Assembly (NCBI GenBank): GCA_025363715.1
Contig: JANYLR010000098.1
Location: 1 to 64,000 of the forward strand
Direction: 5' to 3'
Length of the DNA stretch: 64,000 nucleotides
From: Holophagaceae bacterium
GTDB taxonomy: Bacteria > Acidobacteriota > Holophagae > Holophagales > Holophagaceae
Positions 1-10,174 of this stretch are shown in pieces (positions within the stretch are counted from its first letter, which is position 1; every line of letters begins with the position of its first letter). The notes below the pieces were generated by a model. The model did not search any database and was not told the origin of the DNA. It was given only the letters and a program-made list of their open reading frames with translations. Position numbers and translations under genes: made by a program.

Positions 1-37
1 CGGCAAAGCCGCCCGATTCCGCGCAAGTCGGGACCTT

Positions 38-499
38 CTAAGCCTCCACCACCGTCACCTTCACGACCCGGTCATTGGCCTTGATGGCCTTGACAACCTG
101 GGTGTCGGCGTCCGAGGCGCACTGGCCGAACACCGTGTGAACGCCGTCGAGGTGGCTGGGGGCGCTGCCATTGCAGATGAAGAACTGGCTGCCCCCGGTG
201 TCCTTGCCCGCATGGGCCATGGAGAGGGCGCCCAGCTTGTGCTTGTGGGGGTTGCCCGCGGTCTCGCACTTGATCTTCCAGCCGGGGCCACCGGTGCCGG
301 GCATGCCCGAAGCGCCGGCCTTGGTGTTGGGGCAGCCGCCCTGGATGACGAAGTCCGGGATGACGCGGTGGAAGGCCAGGCCATCGTAGAAGCCTGCCTC
401 GATGAGCTTCACGAAGTTCGCCACGGTGCCGGGCGCCTCCTTCGGGAAGAGCTCCAGGTTGATGTCGCCCTTGTCGGTCTGGAAGAGTACGCGGGTCAT
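38..499 (-). CDS. Cytoplasmic cyclophilin-type peptidyl-prolyl isomerase
   Basis: A 153-residue protein covering a single cyclophilin domain, the usual length for the small bacterial cytoplasmic enzymes. It interconverts cis and trans X-Pro bonds during protein folding. Visible family motifs are [13 protein letters not shown] (catalytic Arg at about residue 45), [16 protein letters not shown] (Gln and Phe of the active site) and [10 protein letters not shown]. No signal peptide is present, unlike the second cyclophilin at 40840-41418. The gene stands alone, and the next gene rightward (727) is divergent. The product assignment is secure; the physiological substrates cannot be read from sequence. 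Confidence 0.96.
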   Translation of the reverse strand: MTRVLFQTDKGDINLELFPKEAPGTVANFVKLIEAGFYDGLAFHRVIPDFVIQGGCPNTKAGASGMPGTGGPGWKIKCETAGNPHKHKLGALSMAHAGKDTGGSQFFICNGSAPSHLDGVHTVFGQCASDADTQVVKAIKANDRVVKVTVVEA

Positions 500-726
500 G
501 GTTCACCTCTCATGGTCAAACCATCAGGATAGGATCCAGATCATCCTGAGTCAGCATGAACTTCCTGCGCACTAGGACCATCCCCTCGTAGAGCGAAGAT
601 CCATCGCGACGACAAATTCATTCTTTTTTCCCTCAGAGGGGACTAGGCTAGGCCTTGATTTGGATTAATTGGGGTTTTGAGACTCAAAATCCACTTTTTC
701 AATCAGCCCCTTTCAAGGAGGAAGCC

Positions 727-1065
727 ATGTCGACCAAGCAGGTCAAGGTGCATGCCGATGGCTGCACGCCGAATACCCTGGAGCTCATGAAGTACGAAGA
801 CAAGGTTGTGTTCATCCAGGGTGACCCCAAGGCCCCCCTGACCGTCCACGTGGACAACCAGGACCTCTTCGGAACCACCATCTGCTCCGTGGGCAGCACG
901 CCTTCCGAGGCCACGATCTATACCCCCAAGGCCGTCGGGAACTACGTCATCAGCCTGAAACCTGCCGGCACTTCCGCGGGAAACAACACCGTCCAGGTGC
1001 TTTGCCTGGCGCCTGCCAAGGCCATGGGCGTTGGCGGCACCGGTTCCATCAAGGTCACCGGGTAG
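727..1065 (+). CDS. Small hypothetical protein, probable beta-sandwich
   Basis: Not recognised. A 112-residue protein whose start is fixed by an AAGGAG Shine-Dalgarno at 715-720; an in-frame extension back to 655 has no ribosome site. There is no signal peptide or membrane segment. The chain is rich in Val, Thr and Gly with alternating hydrophobic residues, and has three cysteines (in DGCTP, TTICSVG and VQVLCLAP). It vaguely recalls a small cupredoxin- or Ig-like beta-sandwich, but I see no complete Cys/His/Met copper site. It is monocistronic between a divergent cyclophilin and a convergent kinase. Expression looks likely from the strong ribosome site; the function is unknown. Confidence 0.75.
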   Translation: MSTKQVKVHADGCTPNTLELMKYEDKVVFIQGDPKAPLTVHVDNQDLFGTTICSVGSTPSEATIYTPKAVGNYVISLKPAGTSAGNNTVQVLCLAPAKAMGVGGTGSIKVTG

Positions 1066-1090
1066 GTTGCGCCTTGACGGTGAACGGGGC

Positions 1091-4000
1091 CTAGCCGAGT
1101 TGCTGGGCCCGATCTGCCGCCGGCTTCCAGACCGGCCGTAGGTTCTTGTTGAGGGTGAAGGCCTGGATGAAGCTCTGAATGGATTCCATGGCTTTCGGAC
1201 CTCGCTCGACCAGCCTAAGGCCCTGGGCCTCTTCCAGATAGAGGCCCCCTTGCAAAGCCACGGCCTCGGACCAGGCCGGACGATCCTTCAGGATCCCCAG
1301 GATCAGGGCCCGGCCCTGGGCCAGGCTGGGAGCCGGGTCCTGGCCGCTGGCACGCTCCCACCGGGCCCGGGCTAGGTAGAGCGTGGCCTGGGCCAGCTGG
1401 AGTTCCTTGGAGGCAGGGTTGACCTGACGAGCCACTCCGAAGGTGTCGACAGCACGATCAAAGTCTTTCCGCTCGGCTCTCAGATGCTGGGCCTTCCACC
1501 GCGCCTCGGCCGAGCGGAGTTCCCCGAGACTCAGCAAAGCATCCCGATTCCTAGGATCCATCCTCAAAGCCCTGGCCAGGGCCCCTTCCCCCTTGACCAG
1601 GCTCGGGCCCGGATCCCCGCCATCCCGCAAGGCGAGCTCGATTCGGGCGGCCTGCACCCGGCCAAGATTGATCAGAGGCTCCTTGGTGCCAGGTGAGACC
1701 CTGAGGGCTTTTTGCAGAATGCGATCCGCAGCGAGGAGGGCCTGCTGGGCCCTGGGCCCGTCCTCCCAGTGGGCCTGCTGAATCAGGAGATCCCCCAGGT
1801 TCAAGTACCCGTGCACCTGGTTCGGGGCAGCTCGCATGGCCTTTAGAAAGGCCTCCCTGGCCTCTGTTAGGTGTGGCCCCGGATCTCCTCCGGATTCCCA
1901 GGTCCAGCGAGCCAGCTCGAGTTCCGCGAGGCCCGACCCGTTGTGGAGGTGGGGAACGGCGGCGTTGATGGCGAGGCCCCGCCGGTTGAAGTCCAGGGAG
2001 CCTCGCAGATCCGGTTCTGGATTCTCGCCGCGGTCCCGTTTCTTCAGGGCGAGGCTGTAGAGGACCTTGGCCCGGACGAAGTAAGGCACGAAGTGCTTCG
2101 GGTTGAGGGTCTGCGCCCGATCAAGCACCTTCAGCGCCGCCTGGAGGTCGCCCTCGGGATCCGGGTTCCGGGGCAGCGAGGCCCGCTGCTGTAGGCAGGT
2201 GCCCAGGTTGATCCATGCAGGCAGCAGGTGGGGTTCCATTCGCGTGGCGCGTTCGAAGGCGGAGATGGCACCACTCAAGTGCGTGGAGGCGTCCTGCCCA
2301 TTCTGCTCTTGGAAATCCGACCAGGTCTGGTGGATGAGACCGAGATGGTTCTCGACACGGTAGTCCCGCTTCTCGGTGGAAAGGGCTTCGAAGGCTTCCA
2401 TTCCCTTGGCCAGCTGGTCCGTGGGATCGAGGTTCTGATCCTGCCGGGCATTGCCCCACTGGTAGTAGGCCATCCCCAGGGCAATCCGAGCATCCGCCCG
2501 CAGAGGTCCGGCCTCCAGGGCCCTCTTGGCGACCGTCACAGCCTGCTGGACCAGGGCTTCGGCGGGGTCGCCCCGGTTCCTCCTGAAGTCCGCGAGTTCT
2601 CCCATGAGCGCGGCTTCCAGAATGAGGGAAGGGACATGGTCCGCCTGGGCCGCTAGAGCGGTTCGAGCGGCGGCCATGCCCCGTTCGAAGGCCTGCTCCA
2701 CCTGGCCCTGTCCGTACTTCTCCATGATCAGTGCGTTCAGTTCCAGTTCGGCCAAGGCGGCATGGGCGGCGGGGGCGCTGCGGCCACTGGCGGCCGCGGC
2801 GGCCAGGGCCCGGCGACCGGCCTCGAAATCGACATGCGCGGCGTCCCGGTTCCCCTGGTTCCACTGCCTCCAGGCCCGGGCCTGCAGCAGGGACCCCCGG
2901 AGCAAGGGCGCCTCGTAGAACCAGGGCAGGTCACCCTCCACCGCCTTGAGCCGGTCCAGGGCCTCATCGAATCGCCCATCATAGGAGGCCACGAGGGCCT
3001 CGAGATAGGCCGGTGAAGGCGCGTCCGAACCCTTGGCTTGCTGCAGGAGGGCGAGGGCGGGAAGCCTGAGTCGAGCTTCGATGTCGCGCTTCCGGGCCTC
3101 GCGCTGATCAGCCGAGGGGATGCGTTCCGCCTCCAGCAGCTTCTCCTGGAATTGGCGGCCCAGCGCCACAGCCAGGGCATAGGCCGCCCGAGGTTCCCGG
3201 AAACCAGCGTCCCAGGCCATCTGCAGGTGCTCCCGGGCTTTCTCACCGTCATCCAGGGTCCAGTAGCCGCGACCCAGGGCGTAGTGGCCTGGACCATTGG
3301 CGATGGCCCCAGCCCGCTTCATGTCCTCCAGCAGCTGGCCCATGTGGTTCCGCACCGCTTGCAGATCAGGCCGGATGTCATGCAAGGGAGAAAGGGCGGA
3401 GTAGCGCGCCATGGATTCGATGCGGCCCATGGATTGGGTGAACTGCTGGGCCAGGCGTTCCCGGCGTCCCGCATCCCGCCTGGCCTTGAAGGCCATGCCA
3501 AGCGCGGCCACCACCACCAGGAAGGCCAGGGCCCCGCTGACGACCAGCTGCCGGTGCTTCTGGACCTTGCGCTGGATCCAGTACCAGAGCCCCGTGGGAT
3601 GCGCATGGACGGGTTCCCCCGCCAGGAAACGGTCGAGATCCTCCGCGAAGGCTTTGGCGGAACCGTACCGCTTGGACCGATCCTTCTCCAGACATTTCAA
3701 CGTGATGGCTTCCAAGTCCCGCGGCAGGTCAAGTCCCAGGGACCGCATGGTGGGCACCTCCACCGTGGCGATGGCGCTGAGGACCTCCAGGGGATTGGAG
3801 CCCCCGATGGGCGGGCGACCCGTGACCAGGTGGTAGAGGGTGGCCCCGAGACTGTAGACATCCGTGCGGCGGTCCAAAGCTGACACTTCCCCGCGGGCCT
3901 GTTCGGGGGACATGTAGGTGGGCGTGCCGAGCACGGAGCCCGTTTCGGTGACGTCCTGGTTCCATTCGTGGGCCAGACCGAAGTCCATGACGAAGGTGCG

Positions 4001-4534
4001 GAGGGCGCCATCCTCTGCCTGCTCCACCATGAGGTTCGAGGGCTTGAGATCCCGGTGGATGATCCCCAGCCGGTGGGCCTCGTGGACGCCTCGGGCCGCA
4101 TCCCGCAGGACCAGCACTTTCTGCTCGAGGGAGAGGCCAGCGGCAGCGACCTCCAGCGAAGAGCCGGCGATGTGCTGCATGGTGATGAAGACCCGGCCTT
4201 CGACCTCGCCCACCTCGAAGACCTTGCACACATGCTCGTGATCCACCCGCGCCTGCGCTCGCGCCTCAAGCAGGAACCGCTCCACATGGCGGTCGTTTTC
4301 GATACGGACGAACTTGATGGCGACTTCCCGGCCCAGCCGCCGGTCCCGGGCCAGGAACACCATGCCCATGCCGCCCTGGCCCAGGAAGCCCAGGAATTCG
4401 TACCGGTCCCAGTCCTTCACCGGAAAGTCTGGAGGCTGGGCACTGCTGGTGGGCAAGGGGCCGTAACTTCCAGCCCGGGTCTCGGCCTGCGAAAGCAGGG
4501 GCACAGTGGGCGGCTCGCTTGGCTGTGGGGACAT
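1091..4534 (-). CDS. Membrane Ser/Thr protein kinase with large extracytoplasmic TPR domain
   Basis: A 1147-residue Hanks-type kinase. The kinase domain spans about residues 44-305: glycine loop GQGGMG (52-57), catalytic Lys74 in VAIK, HRDLKPSN with Asp162, DFG at 184-186, and SPEQARG in place of APE at 209. One transmembrane helix (about 330-348) separates it from roughly 790 residues of degenerate helical repeats resembling TPRs, with recurring motifs such as AWINLGTCLQQ and GYLNLGDLL. It probably senses envelope or protein-protein cues and phosphorylates cytoplasmic Ser/Thr targets. Its start is about 110 bp from that of the divergent FHA-GAF-PP2C gene (4646), a layout typical of a kinase and its phosphatase or FHA partner; that pairing is inference. 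Confidence 0.93.
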   Translation of the reverse strand: MSPQPSEPPTVPLLSQAETRAGSYGPLPTSSAQPPDFPVKDWDRYEFLGFLGQGGMGMVFLARDRRLGREVAIKFVRIENDRHVERFLLEARAQARVDHEHVCKVFEVGEVEGRVFITMQHIAGSSLEVAAAGLSLEQKVLVLRDAARGVHEAHRLGIIHRDLKPSNLMVEQAEDGALRTFVMDFGLAHEWNQDVTETGSVLGTPTYMSPEQARGEVSALDRRTDVYSLGATLYHLVTGRPPIGGSNPLEVLSAIATVEVPTMRSLGLDLPRDLEAITLKCLEKDRSKRYGSAKAFAEDLDRFLAGEPVHAHPTGLWYWIQRKVQKHRQLVVSGALAFLVVVAALGMAFKARRDAGRRERLAQQFTQSMGRIESMARYSALSPLHDIRPDLQAVRNHMGQLLEDMKRAGAIANGPGHYALGRGYWTLDDGEKAREHLQMAWDAGFREPRAAYALAVALGRQFQEKLLEAERIPSADQREARKRDIEARLRLPALALLQQAKGSDAPSPAYLEALVASYDGRFDEALDRLKAVEGDLPWFYEAPLLRGSLLQARAWRQWNQGNRDAAHVDFEAGRRALAAAAASGRSAPAAHAALAELELNALIMEKYGQGQVEQAFERGMAAARTALAAQADHVPSLILEAALMGELADFRRNRGDPAEALVQQAVTVAKRALEAGPLRADARIALGMAYYQWGNARQDQNLDPTDQLAKGMEAFEALSTEKRDYRVENHLGLIHQTWSDFQEQNGQDASTHLSGAISAFERATRMEPHLLPAWINLGTCLQQRASLPRNPDPEGDLQAALKVLDRAQTLNPKHFVPYFVRAKVLYSLALKKRDRGENPEPDLRGSLDFNRRGLAINAAVPHLHNGSGLAELELARWTWESGGDPGPHLTEAREAFLKAMRAAPNQVHGYLNLGDLLIQQAHWEDGPRAQQALLAADRILQKALRVSPGTKEPLINLGRVQAARIELALRDGGDPGPSLVKGEGALARALRMDPRNRDALLSLGELRSAEARWKAQHLRAERKDFDRAVDTFGVARQVNPASKELQLAQATLYLARARWERASGQDPAPSLAQGRALILGILKDRPAWSEAVALQGGLYLEEAQGLRLVERGPKAMESIQSFIQAFTLNKNLRPVWKPAADRAQQLG

Positions 4535-4645
4535 GATTCCCTGGGGTCGTTAACATCATAGGCCAAGCCATGATTCCCAAGGTGATGTACCTTGCCTGTT
4601 CAAGACCAGCTCCCCGGTCGGTTCCTCTTTGTGCCAGAAGGCCCC

Positions 4646-6280
4646 ATGAAGACACTCCTGCTGCATGTCCCCGGCCGGCCATCCATCCCCCTGGAAGGCG
4701 AGGCCCAGACCTGGACGCTGGGTCGTTCCTCGCAGAATGACGTGGCCATTCCCGACCCCAGCCTGAGCCGCCACCACGCTCGAATCACGATGAAGGACGG
4801 CATTCCCCACCTGGAGGATCTGGGTTCCCTGAATGGCACCTTCATCAACGGCGAGCGGATCACCCTGCCCCATCCCCTTGGCGAACAGGACGAGATCCAG
4901 CTGGGACAGGTCCCCATGACCCTCGGCTCCGCTGCGCCGGGGCCGAGGTTCCGCATCGGCGCGGATACAAATGCCTCCTCTTCGGCGGGTTCGCTCGTGC
5001 TGCCGCTGGAGCGCCTGCGGGCCGCGCCCGAGCGGAGCGAGGCCCCGGAGACCCTGCGCCTGCGAGAGGTGATCCAGGAGATCCAGGCACTTTCGCTGGA
5101 ACTGCTGGAGGACAGCCCCCCCGAGCAGCTGCTCTCGAATCTCTTGGACCGGCTTTGGACCCTCCTCAAGCCCTGGCGGGCTGCCGTGCTGATCCTGGAC
5201 GGGAAGTCTGAGCTGCACACCGTGGCTTCCCGGGGGCCCGAAGGCAAGCAGCCCATCCTGCTGGCGCGCAGCCTGGTGGACGCCGCCCTAGAGCGGAAGG
5301 AATCCGTGCTCTTCAACGATCTGGCCGAGAACCAGAACCTGGCCTCCCCTTCCCTCATGCTCAGCGGTGTCACCTCGGCCATGGTCACGCCCCTCGAGCA
5401 CCAGGGCGTGGTGAAGGGCCTGCTCTACCTGGATTCCCATCTACCCCGGCGGCCCTTCACCGAGGAGGACCTGCGCCTGGCCAGCATCCTGGCCCACCTG
5501 GCCACGGCCAAGCTGGAGCAGGGCCGGATGCGGGAAGAGGCCATGGCCCGCAAGAAGGTGGATCAGGAACTGGACCTGGCCCGCCACATCCAGCAGGGCC
5601 TGCTCCCCGGCTTTCCACCCGATATTCCCGGCTACGAGGTGCACGGCAACAACCTGCCCAGCCGTCAGGTCTCGGGTGACCTCTTCGGCTGGTGGCCGCG
5701 GAGCGATGGGCGCTGGCTGTTCTGCCTGGCGGATGTGAGCGGCAAAGGCCTGGGGCCGGGGCTGTTGATGGCCTCCCTGCAGGCGACCCTGGAGGCCTGG
5801 ACTGAACGGGAGCTGTCCACGGCGGACCTGGCCTTCCAACTCTCCAAGGTGCTAGCCCGTCATACCGATGGACGGCGCTTCGTGACGGCTTTCCTCGCCC
5901 TGCTGGATCCCGCCACGGGCGAACTCACCTACACCAATGCCGGGCACAATCCGGCCCTCTACTTCCACCTGGATGGCAGCTTCGAGACCCTGGACGCCCA
6001 GGGTCTGCCCCTGGCCATGCTGCCGGGCCAGCCCTATGGGGAACGGATCCTGGCGCTGCAGCCCGGGGATCTGCTGGTGATGTACACCGATGGCATCACC
6101 GAGGCCAGCGATCCACAGGACGAGGAATTCGGCACGGAAGCCCTCACCTCCGTGCTGCTTCCGAAGCGACACGAACCGCTTATGGCCCTGGATGCCGCCC
6201 TTCTGGGTGAACTGGACCAGTTCACCCGGGGGGCCCCGTACCTGGACGACCGCACCCTGCTGATGCTTCGCCGAAGCTGA
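4646..6280 (+). CDS. FHA-GAF-SpoIIE/RsbU-type PP2C phosphatase
   Basis: A 544-residue protein. An N-terminal FHA domain (about 1-95; LGRSSQNDVAIPDPSLSRHHARI) binds phosphothreonine. A GAF domain follows (about 145-300), then a short coil with ELDLARHIQQGLLP and a C-terminal SpoIIE/RsbU-type phosphatase (ADVSGKGLGPGLLMA, NAGHNPALY, YTDGITEASD, DDRTLLML). I chose the ATG at 4646, preceded by AGAAGG, over a TTG at 4592 because the FHA strand begins directly after it. The first Asp motif reads SGDLFGW where the family usually has GDYYD-like sequence, so one expected acidic residue is absent. It is divergent from the Ser/Thr kinase gene and probably reads or reverses its phosphorylation (inference). 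Confidence 0.92.
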   Translation: MKTLLLHVPGRPSIPLEGEAQTWTLGRSSQNDVAIPDPSLSRHHARITMKDGIPHLEDLGSLNGTFINGERITLPHPLGEQDEIQLGQVPMTLGSAAPGPRFRIGADTNASSSAGSLVLPLERLRAAPERSEAPETLRLREVIQEIQALSLELLEDSPPEQLLSNLLDRLWTLLKPWRAAVLILDGKSELHTVASRGPEGKQPILLARSLVDAALERKESVLFNDLAENQNLASPSLMLSGVTSAMVTPLEHQGVVKGLLYLDSHLPRRPFTEEDLRLASILAHLATAKLEQGRMREEAMARKKVDQELDLARHIQQGLLPGFPPDIPGYEVHGNNLPSRQVSGDLFGWWPRSDGRWLFCLADVSGKGLGPGLLMASLQATLEAWTERELSTADLAFQLSKVLARHTDGRRFVTAFLALLDPATGELTYTNAGHNPALYFHLDGSFETLDAQGLPLAMLPGQPYGERILALQPGDLLVMYTDGITEASDPQDEEFGTEALTSVLLPKRHEPLMALDAALLGELDQFTRGAPYLDDRTLLMLRRS

Positions 6281-6387
6281 GTTGATACCCATGGAAAGCC
6301 ATGGTCGCGTGACTCGCATCAAGAGTTGAGCCCCAAACTCGCTCTGTCGATCGATAATGGCGCCACCACTTTCCCGCCTGGGATTCC

Positions 6388-9300
6388 ATGCCCGACGCGT
6401 CTTCCTCATCTGGTCTTCCCCAGACCCGGGCCTCTTTGATGGAGGCCCTCCCCACGGGCGTGCTGATCGCCGACGCAGGCGGCCGTTACCTCGAAGCCAA
6501 CGCAGCCGCCTCCAGGATCCTCGGCTATCCGCGGGAAGCCCTGCTGGCCAGCGGCCTCCCGGAAGCCCGCTCCAATCTGCTCAACGCCGATGGTTCCGTG
6601 CTCTCGCCCGAGGAGACCCCGGGCGTCCTCGCGTTAAGGAGCAGGAAGCCCGTACTCCACCAGGTGCTGGGACTGGTGCGCGAGAACGGCGACACCCAAT
6701 GGCTAGAAGTGTCTGCCGAACCGCTGCCGGAAGGTGGCGTGCTGGTGTGCTTCGATGACATCACCCGGCAGCACCTGACGGAGAGCATCCTCGCCGCTCG
6801 CGCCCGCATCGCCGAAATGGCGGCCACCGCCACCCTGGAGGAGGTCCTGCGGGCCACCTTGGATGAAGTGGAGCGCCTGACCGGCAGCTGCCTCGGCTTC
6901 TTCCACTTCATGGAGGCCGACCAGAAGACCCTGACCCTGCAAGCCTGGAGCACGCGGACCGAGAACGAATTCTGCATGGCGATCGGGAAGGGCATGCACT
7001 ACTCAGTCGACGAAGGCGGGGTCTGGGCGGACGCAATCCATGCCCGAAAGCCCGTGATCCACAATGACTATGCAAGTCTGCCGCATAAGAAGGGCATGCC
7101 GGAAGGCCACGCCACCGTGCTGCGGGAACTGGTGGTGCCCGTGCTCCGCGGCGAGCGGATCGTCGCCCTCCTCGGCATCGGCAACAAACCCTTTCCCTAC
7201 GGAAACCGGGACCTGCAGACGGTCCTGCGGCTGGCGGACTTGGCCTGGGACATCACCGCCCGCAAGAGGGCAGAGCAGGAGGTCAAATCCGCCAAGGACA
7301 TGCTCGGGCTGGTGCTGGATTCTCTGAACGCCCACGTGGCGGTCCTGGACGCTGATGGAAACATCCTCACCGTCAATGAACCCTGGCGCCGGTTCGCCCG
7401 GGAGAATGGCATCACGGAAACCCCAGGCACCGTGGAGCAAGCGAACTACTTGTCGGCCATGGCGGGTTCCTCCCAGGATTCGTCCCACTGTGCCACCGAT
7501 ATCCGTCAAGGGCTGGAAGGCGTTCTGAGTGGCCTACACCCTGCCTTCCAGGTCGAGTATCCCTGCGACACCCCCACCGAGCCGAGGTGGTTCCGGACGC
7601 ACATGCTCGCACTACAATCCGACCAGGGTGGAGCGGTTATCACCCACGAGGACATCACCGAAGAGAAACTAGCCTACGCGTCGCTCCAGAACAGTGAAGC
7701 CCGGTTTCGATCCATGTTCGAGGCGGCCCCCATCGGCCTTTGGGAAGAGGATTTCTCAGAGATCAAGGCCCGGTTTGATGCCCTCCGGCAGGCCGGTGTG
7801 TGCGACCTCCGGGCTCATTTCGATGAACACCCTGGGGAGGTCGCCGACCTTGCCAGCCGAGTGCGCATCCTCCGCATCAACGAAGCCAGCGTGCTGAGCC
7901 TCAAGGCTGAAAGCGAAGGGGACATCGTCCGCGAGCTGCCCAGGTATTTCACCCCGGGCTCCCTGCAGATCTTCAAGGAGGAGCTCCTGGCCTTAGCTGC
8001 GGGGAAGACCCGGTTCAGGGTGGAAGGTCCTCATCTGGATGCCCATGGCCAACTTCTCTTTTTCGACATTGGCTTCACCGTGCAACCCGGGCATGAGGAA
8101 TCGCTGTCGAGGGTGCTGGTCTCCTTCCTGGACATCACCGGGCAGAAACAAACCGAGGACTCCCTCAGGGCCAGTGAATCCCGGCTTCAGACCCTGACCG
8201 AGCATTCACCCGATCACATCCTCCTTCTCGATCTGGATGGAACCATTCTCTACATCAACCATGTCCTCCCGGGGCATCGGTTGGAGGAGGTGATTGGCCA
8301 GAACTGGCTGAACTGGATGACTCCCAGTGCGCGGGAGATTGCCCACAGGGCCTTCACCCAAGTGATTGAATCCGGGCATAGGATCGACTATGAAGTGGAG
8401 GGGATGGGGTCCCCCGGTGAATCTCGGTGGTACGGTTGCCGTCTTGGCCCCGTCCTCGAGAATGGGGTGGTGGAAAGCCTCGTGCTATTCAGCACAGATA
8501 TTTCCGAGCGCAAACAGGCCGATATGGCCTTGCTGCGCAGCGAACACCAGTACCGCAGCCTTTTCGACTCCATGAAGGAAGGCTTCGCCCTCCACGAAAT
8601 CCTGCTGGATGAAGGGGGCCAGCCCATCGACTACCGCTTCCTCGACGTGAACCCCGCCTTCGTCGCCATGACGGGCCTGCCCAGGGGCCAATGGATCGGC
8701 CGAACGGTGCGAGAAGTCCTCCCGGGCATCGAACCCCGCTGGATCCAGGGCTACGGCGAGGTCGCCCGGACGGGGAAGTCCATTACCTTCGAGGATGAAT
8801 CCAGGGATCTTGGTCGTTGGTACAGGGTCACGGCCTACCGGCCCGGCCTAGGTAAGTTCGCGGTGCTGGTGACTGACATCACCGAACACAAGCGTACCGA
8901 ATCGGAACACCGGCTCCTTGAGCAGCAGGTCGCCCGCACGCAGAAGATGGAGAGCCTGGGCAGCCTGGCCGGTGGCGTGGCCCATGACATGAACAATGTG
9001 CTGGGCGCCATCATGGGCCTGGCTTCTATTCACCAGGAGCAGGCCCCGGAAGGCACGCGCCTGCACAAGAGCATGAGTACCATCCTCATGGCCTGCACCC
9101 GGGGGCGGACCCTGGTCAAAGGCTTGCTGGGCTTTGCCCGCCAGGGGCTGGAGGAAGTACGACTCCTGGATCTGAACGAGGTGATCCGGGAGGAAGTCGC
9201 ACTGCTGGAGCGCACCATTCCGGCGAACGTGCGCATCGTTCCGGAACTGGCTCCCGGGTTGAACCTGATCCATGGCGATCCGGCCTCGCTGAGCCATGTC

Positions 9301-10017
9301 CTAATGAACCTCTGCGTGAACGCGATGGATGCCATGCCCGGGGGCGGCTCCCTCTACCTTCGCACCCGCAACGAAGGGCCTGACCTGGTCTGCCTCGAAT
9401 TGGCGGACACCGGCTGCGGCATGGCCCCGGATGTACTTGAGAAGGCTCTGGACCCCTTCTACACCACCAAGAGCCACGGGAAGGGCACCGGGCTGGGACT
9501 GGCCATCGTCTATGGCAGCGTCAAGGCCCACCATGGCATGCTGGAACTGTCCAGCTCGCCCGGGGCCGGAACCAGCGTCCTGATGCGCTTCCCGGCCACT
9601 TCGTCCCCGCCCCTGCCGGGAACCCCGAGCCATCGGACTTTCCACGCCGGGCACGCCCTGGACATCCTGGTGGTCGACGATGACGAGCTCATCCAGGACA
9701 GCCTGGTGGAACTGCTCCAATCCATGGGCCATCGGCCGACGGTGGCCCGTTGCGGCGAGGACGCCCTGCGCCTGCTGGAACAGGGCCTGGCTGCCGAGGT
9801 CGTGCTCCTGGACCTGAACATGCCTGGCCTGGGGGGAGCCGGCACCCTGCCCCGGCTGCGGGCAGCCTACCCCGATCTGCCGATCCTGCTCGCCACGGGG
9901 CGGGCGGACCAATCGGCCATGGATCTGGTGGCCCATACCTCAAAAACCTTGCTGCTCCCCAAGCCTTTCTCAGTTGCGGAACTGAATAGTCATTTCCGGC
10001 AGCTGGGCCTGGATTGA
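6388..10017 (+). CDS. Multi-PAS/GAF hybrid sensor histidine kinase with C-terminal receiver
   Basis: A 1209-residue soluble sensor with no membrane helix. In order it holds a PAS (about 12-120), a GAF of the large redox/ligand type (about 130-290, with WSTRTENEFC and GMHYSVDEGGVWAD), several further PAS/PAC segments to about residue 850 (recurrent VSFLDITGQKQ and VLVTDITEHKR endings), HisKA with phospho-acceptor His866 in GGVAHDMNN, HATPase_c (DTGCGMAPD, KGTGLGLAIVYG) and a receiver domain with Asp1142 in LLDLNMPG. The C-terminal receiver suggests relay to a separate Hpt or response regulator. No partner gene lies beside it. Signal unknown. Confidence 0.94.
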   Translation: MPDASSSSGLPQTRASLMEALPTGVLIADAGGRYLEANAAASRILGYPREALLASGLPEARSNLLNADGSVLSPEETPGVLALRSRKPVLHQVLGLVRENGDTQWLEVSAEPLPEGGVLVCFDDITRQHLTESILAARARIAEMAATATLEEVLRATLDEVERLTGSCLGFFHFMEADQKTLTLQAWSTRTENEFCMAIGKGMHYSVDEGGVWADAIHARKPVIHNDYASLPHKKGMPEGHATVLRELVVPVLRGERIVALLGIGNKPFPYGNRDLQTVLRLADLAWDITARKRAEQEVKSAKDMLGLVLDSLNAHVAVLDADGNILTVNEPWRRFARENGITETPGTVEQANYLSAMAGSSQDSSHCATDIRQGLEGVLSGLHPAFQVEYPCDTPTEPRWFRTHMLALQSDQGGAVITHEDITEEKLAYASLQNSEARFRSMFEAAPIGLWEEDFSEIKARFDALRQAGVCDLRAHFDEHPGEVADLASRVRILRINEASVLSLKAESEGDIVRELPRYFTPGSLQIFKEELLALAAGKTRFRVEGPHLDAHGQLLFFDIGFTVQPGHEESLSRVLVSFLDITGQKQTEDSLRASESRLQTLTEHSPDHILLLDLDGTILYINHVLPGHRLEEVIGQNWLNWMTPSAREIAHRAFTQVIESGHRIDYEVEGMGSPGESRWYGCRLGPVLENGVVESLVLFSTDISERKQADMALLRSEHQYRSLFDSMKEGFALHEILLDEGGQPIDYRFLDVNPAFVAMTGLPRGQWIGRTVREVLPGIEPRWIQGYGEVARTGKSITFEDESRDLGRWYRVTAYRPGLGKFAVLVTDITEHKRTESEHRLLEQQVARTQKMESLGSLAGGVAHDMNNVLGAIMGLASIHQEQAPEGTRLHKSMSTILMACTRGRTLVKGLLGFARQGLEEVRLLDLNEVIREEVALLERTIPANVRIVPELAPGLNLIHGDPASLSHVLMNLCVNAMDAMPGGGSLYLRTRNEGPDLVCLELADTGCGMAPDVLEKALDPFYTTKSHGKGTGLGLAIVYGSVKAHHGMLELSSSPGAGTSVLMRFPATSSPPLPGTPSHRTFHAGHALDILVVDDDELIQDSLVELLQSMGHRPTVARCGEDALRLLEQGLAAEVVLLDLNMPGLGGAGTLPRLRAAYPDLPILLATGRADQSAMDLVAHTSKTLLLPKPFSVAELNSHFRQLGLD

Positions 10018-10174
10018 TCCACCACCGATCCGCAAGGGAACTGGTGTCAGCGGATTCTCGCCATTGCCTTATCTGCGGAGACAAACCACGGGTTTCATCG
10101 GATCATGGGACGCGATGGACCACCCTGAACACGACCCACGGCCGACTCCGAGCCCCCAGGCGATCCCCCCAGAG

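Noticed and set aside
1-37. Partial gene at the left edge
   Set aside because: Too short to show coding; nothing recognisable is visible.
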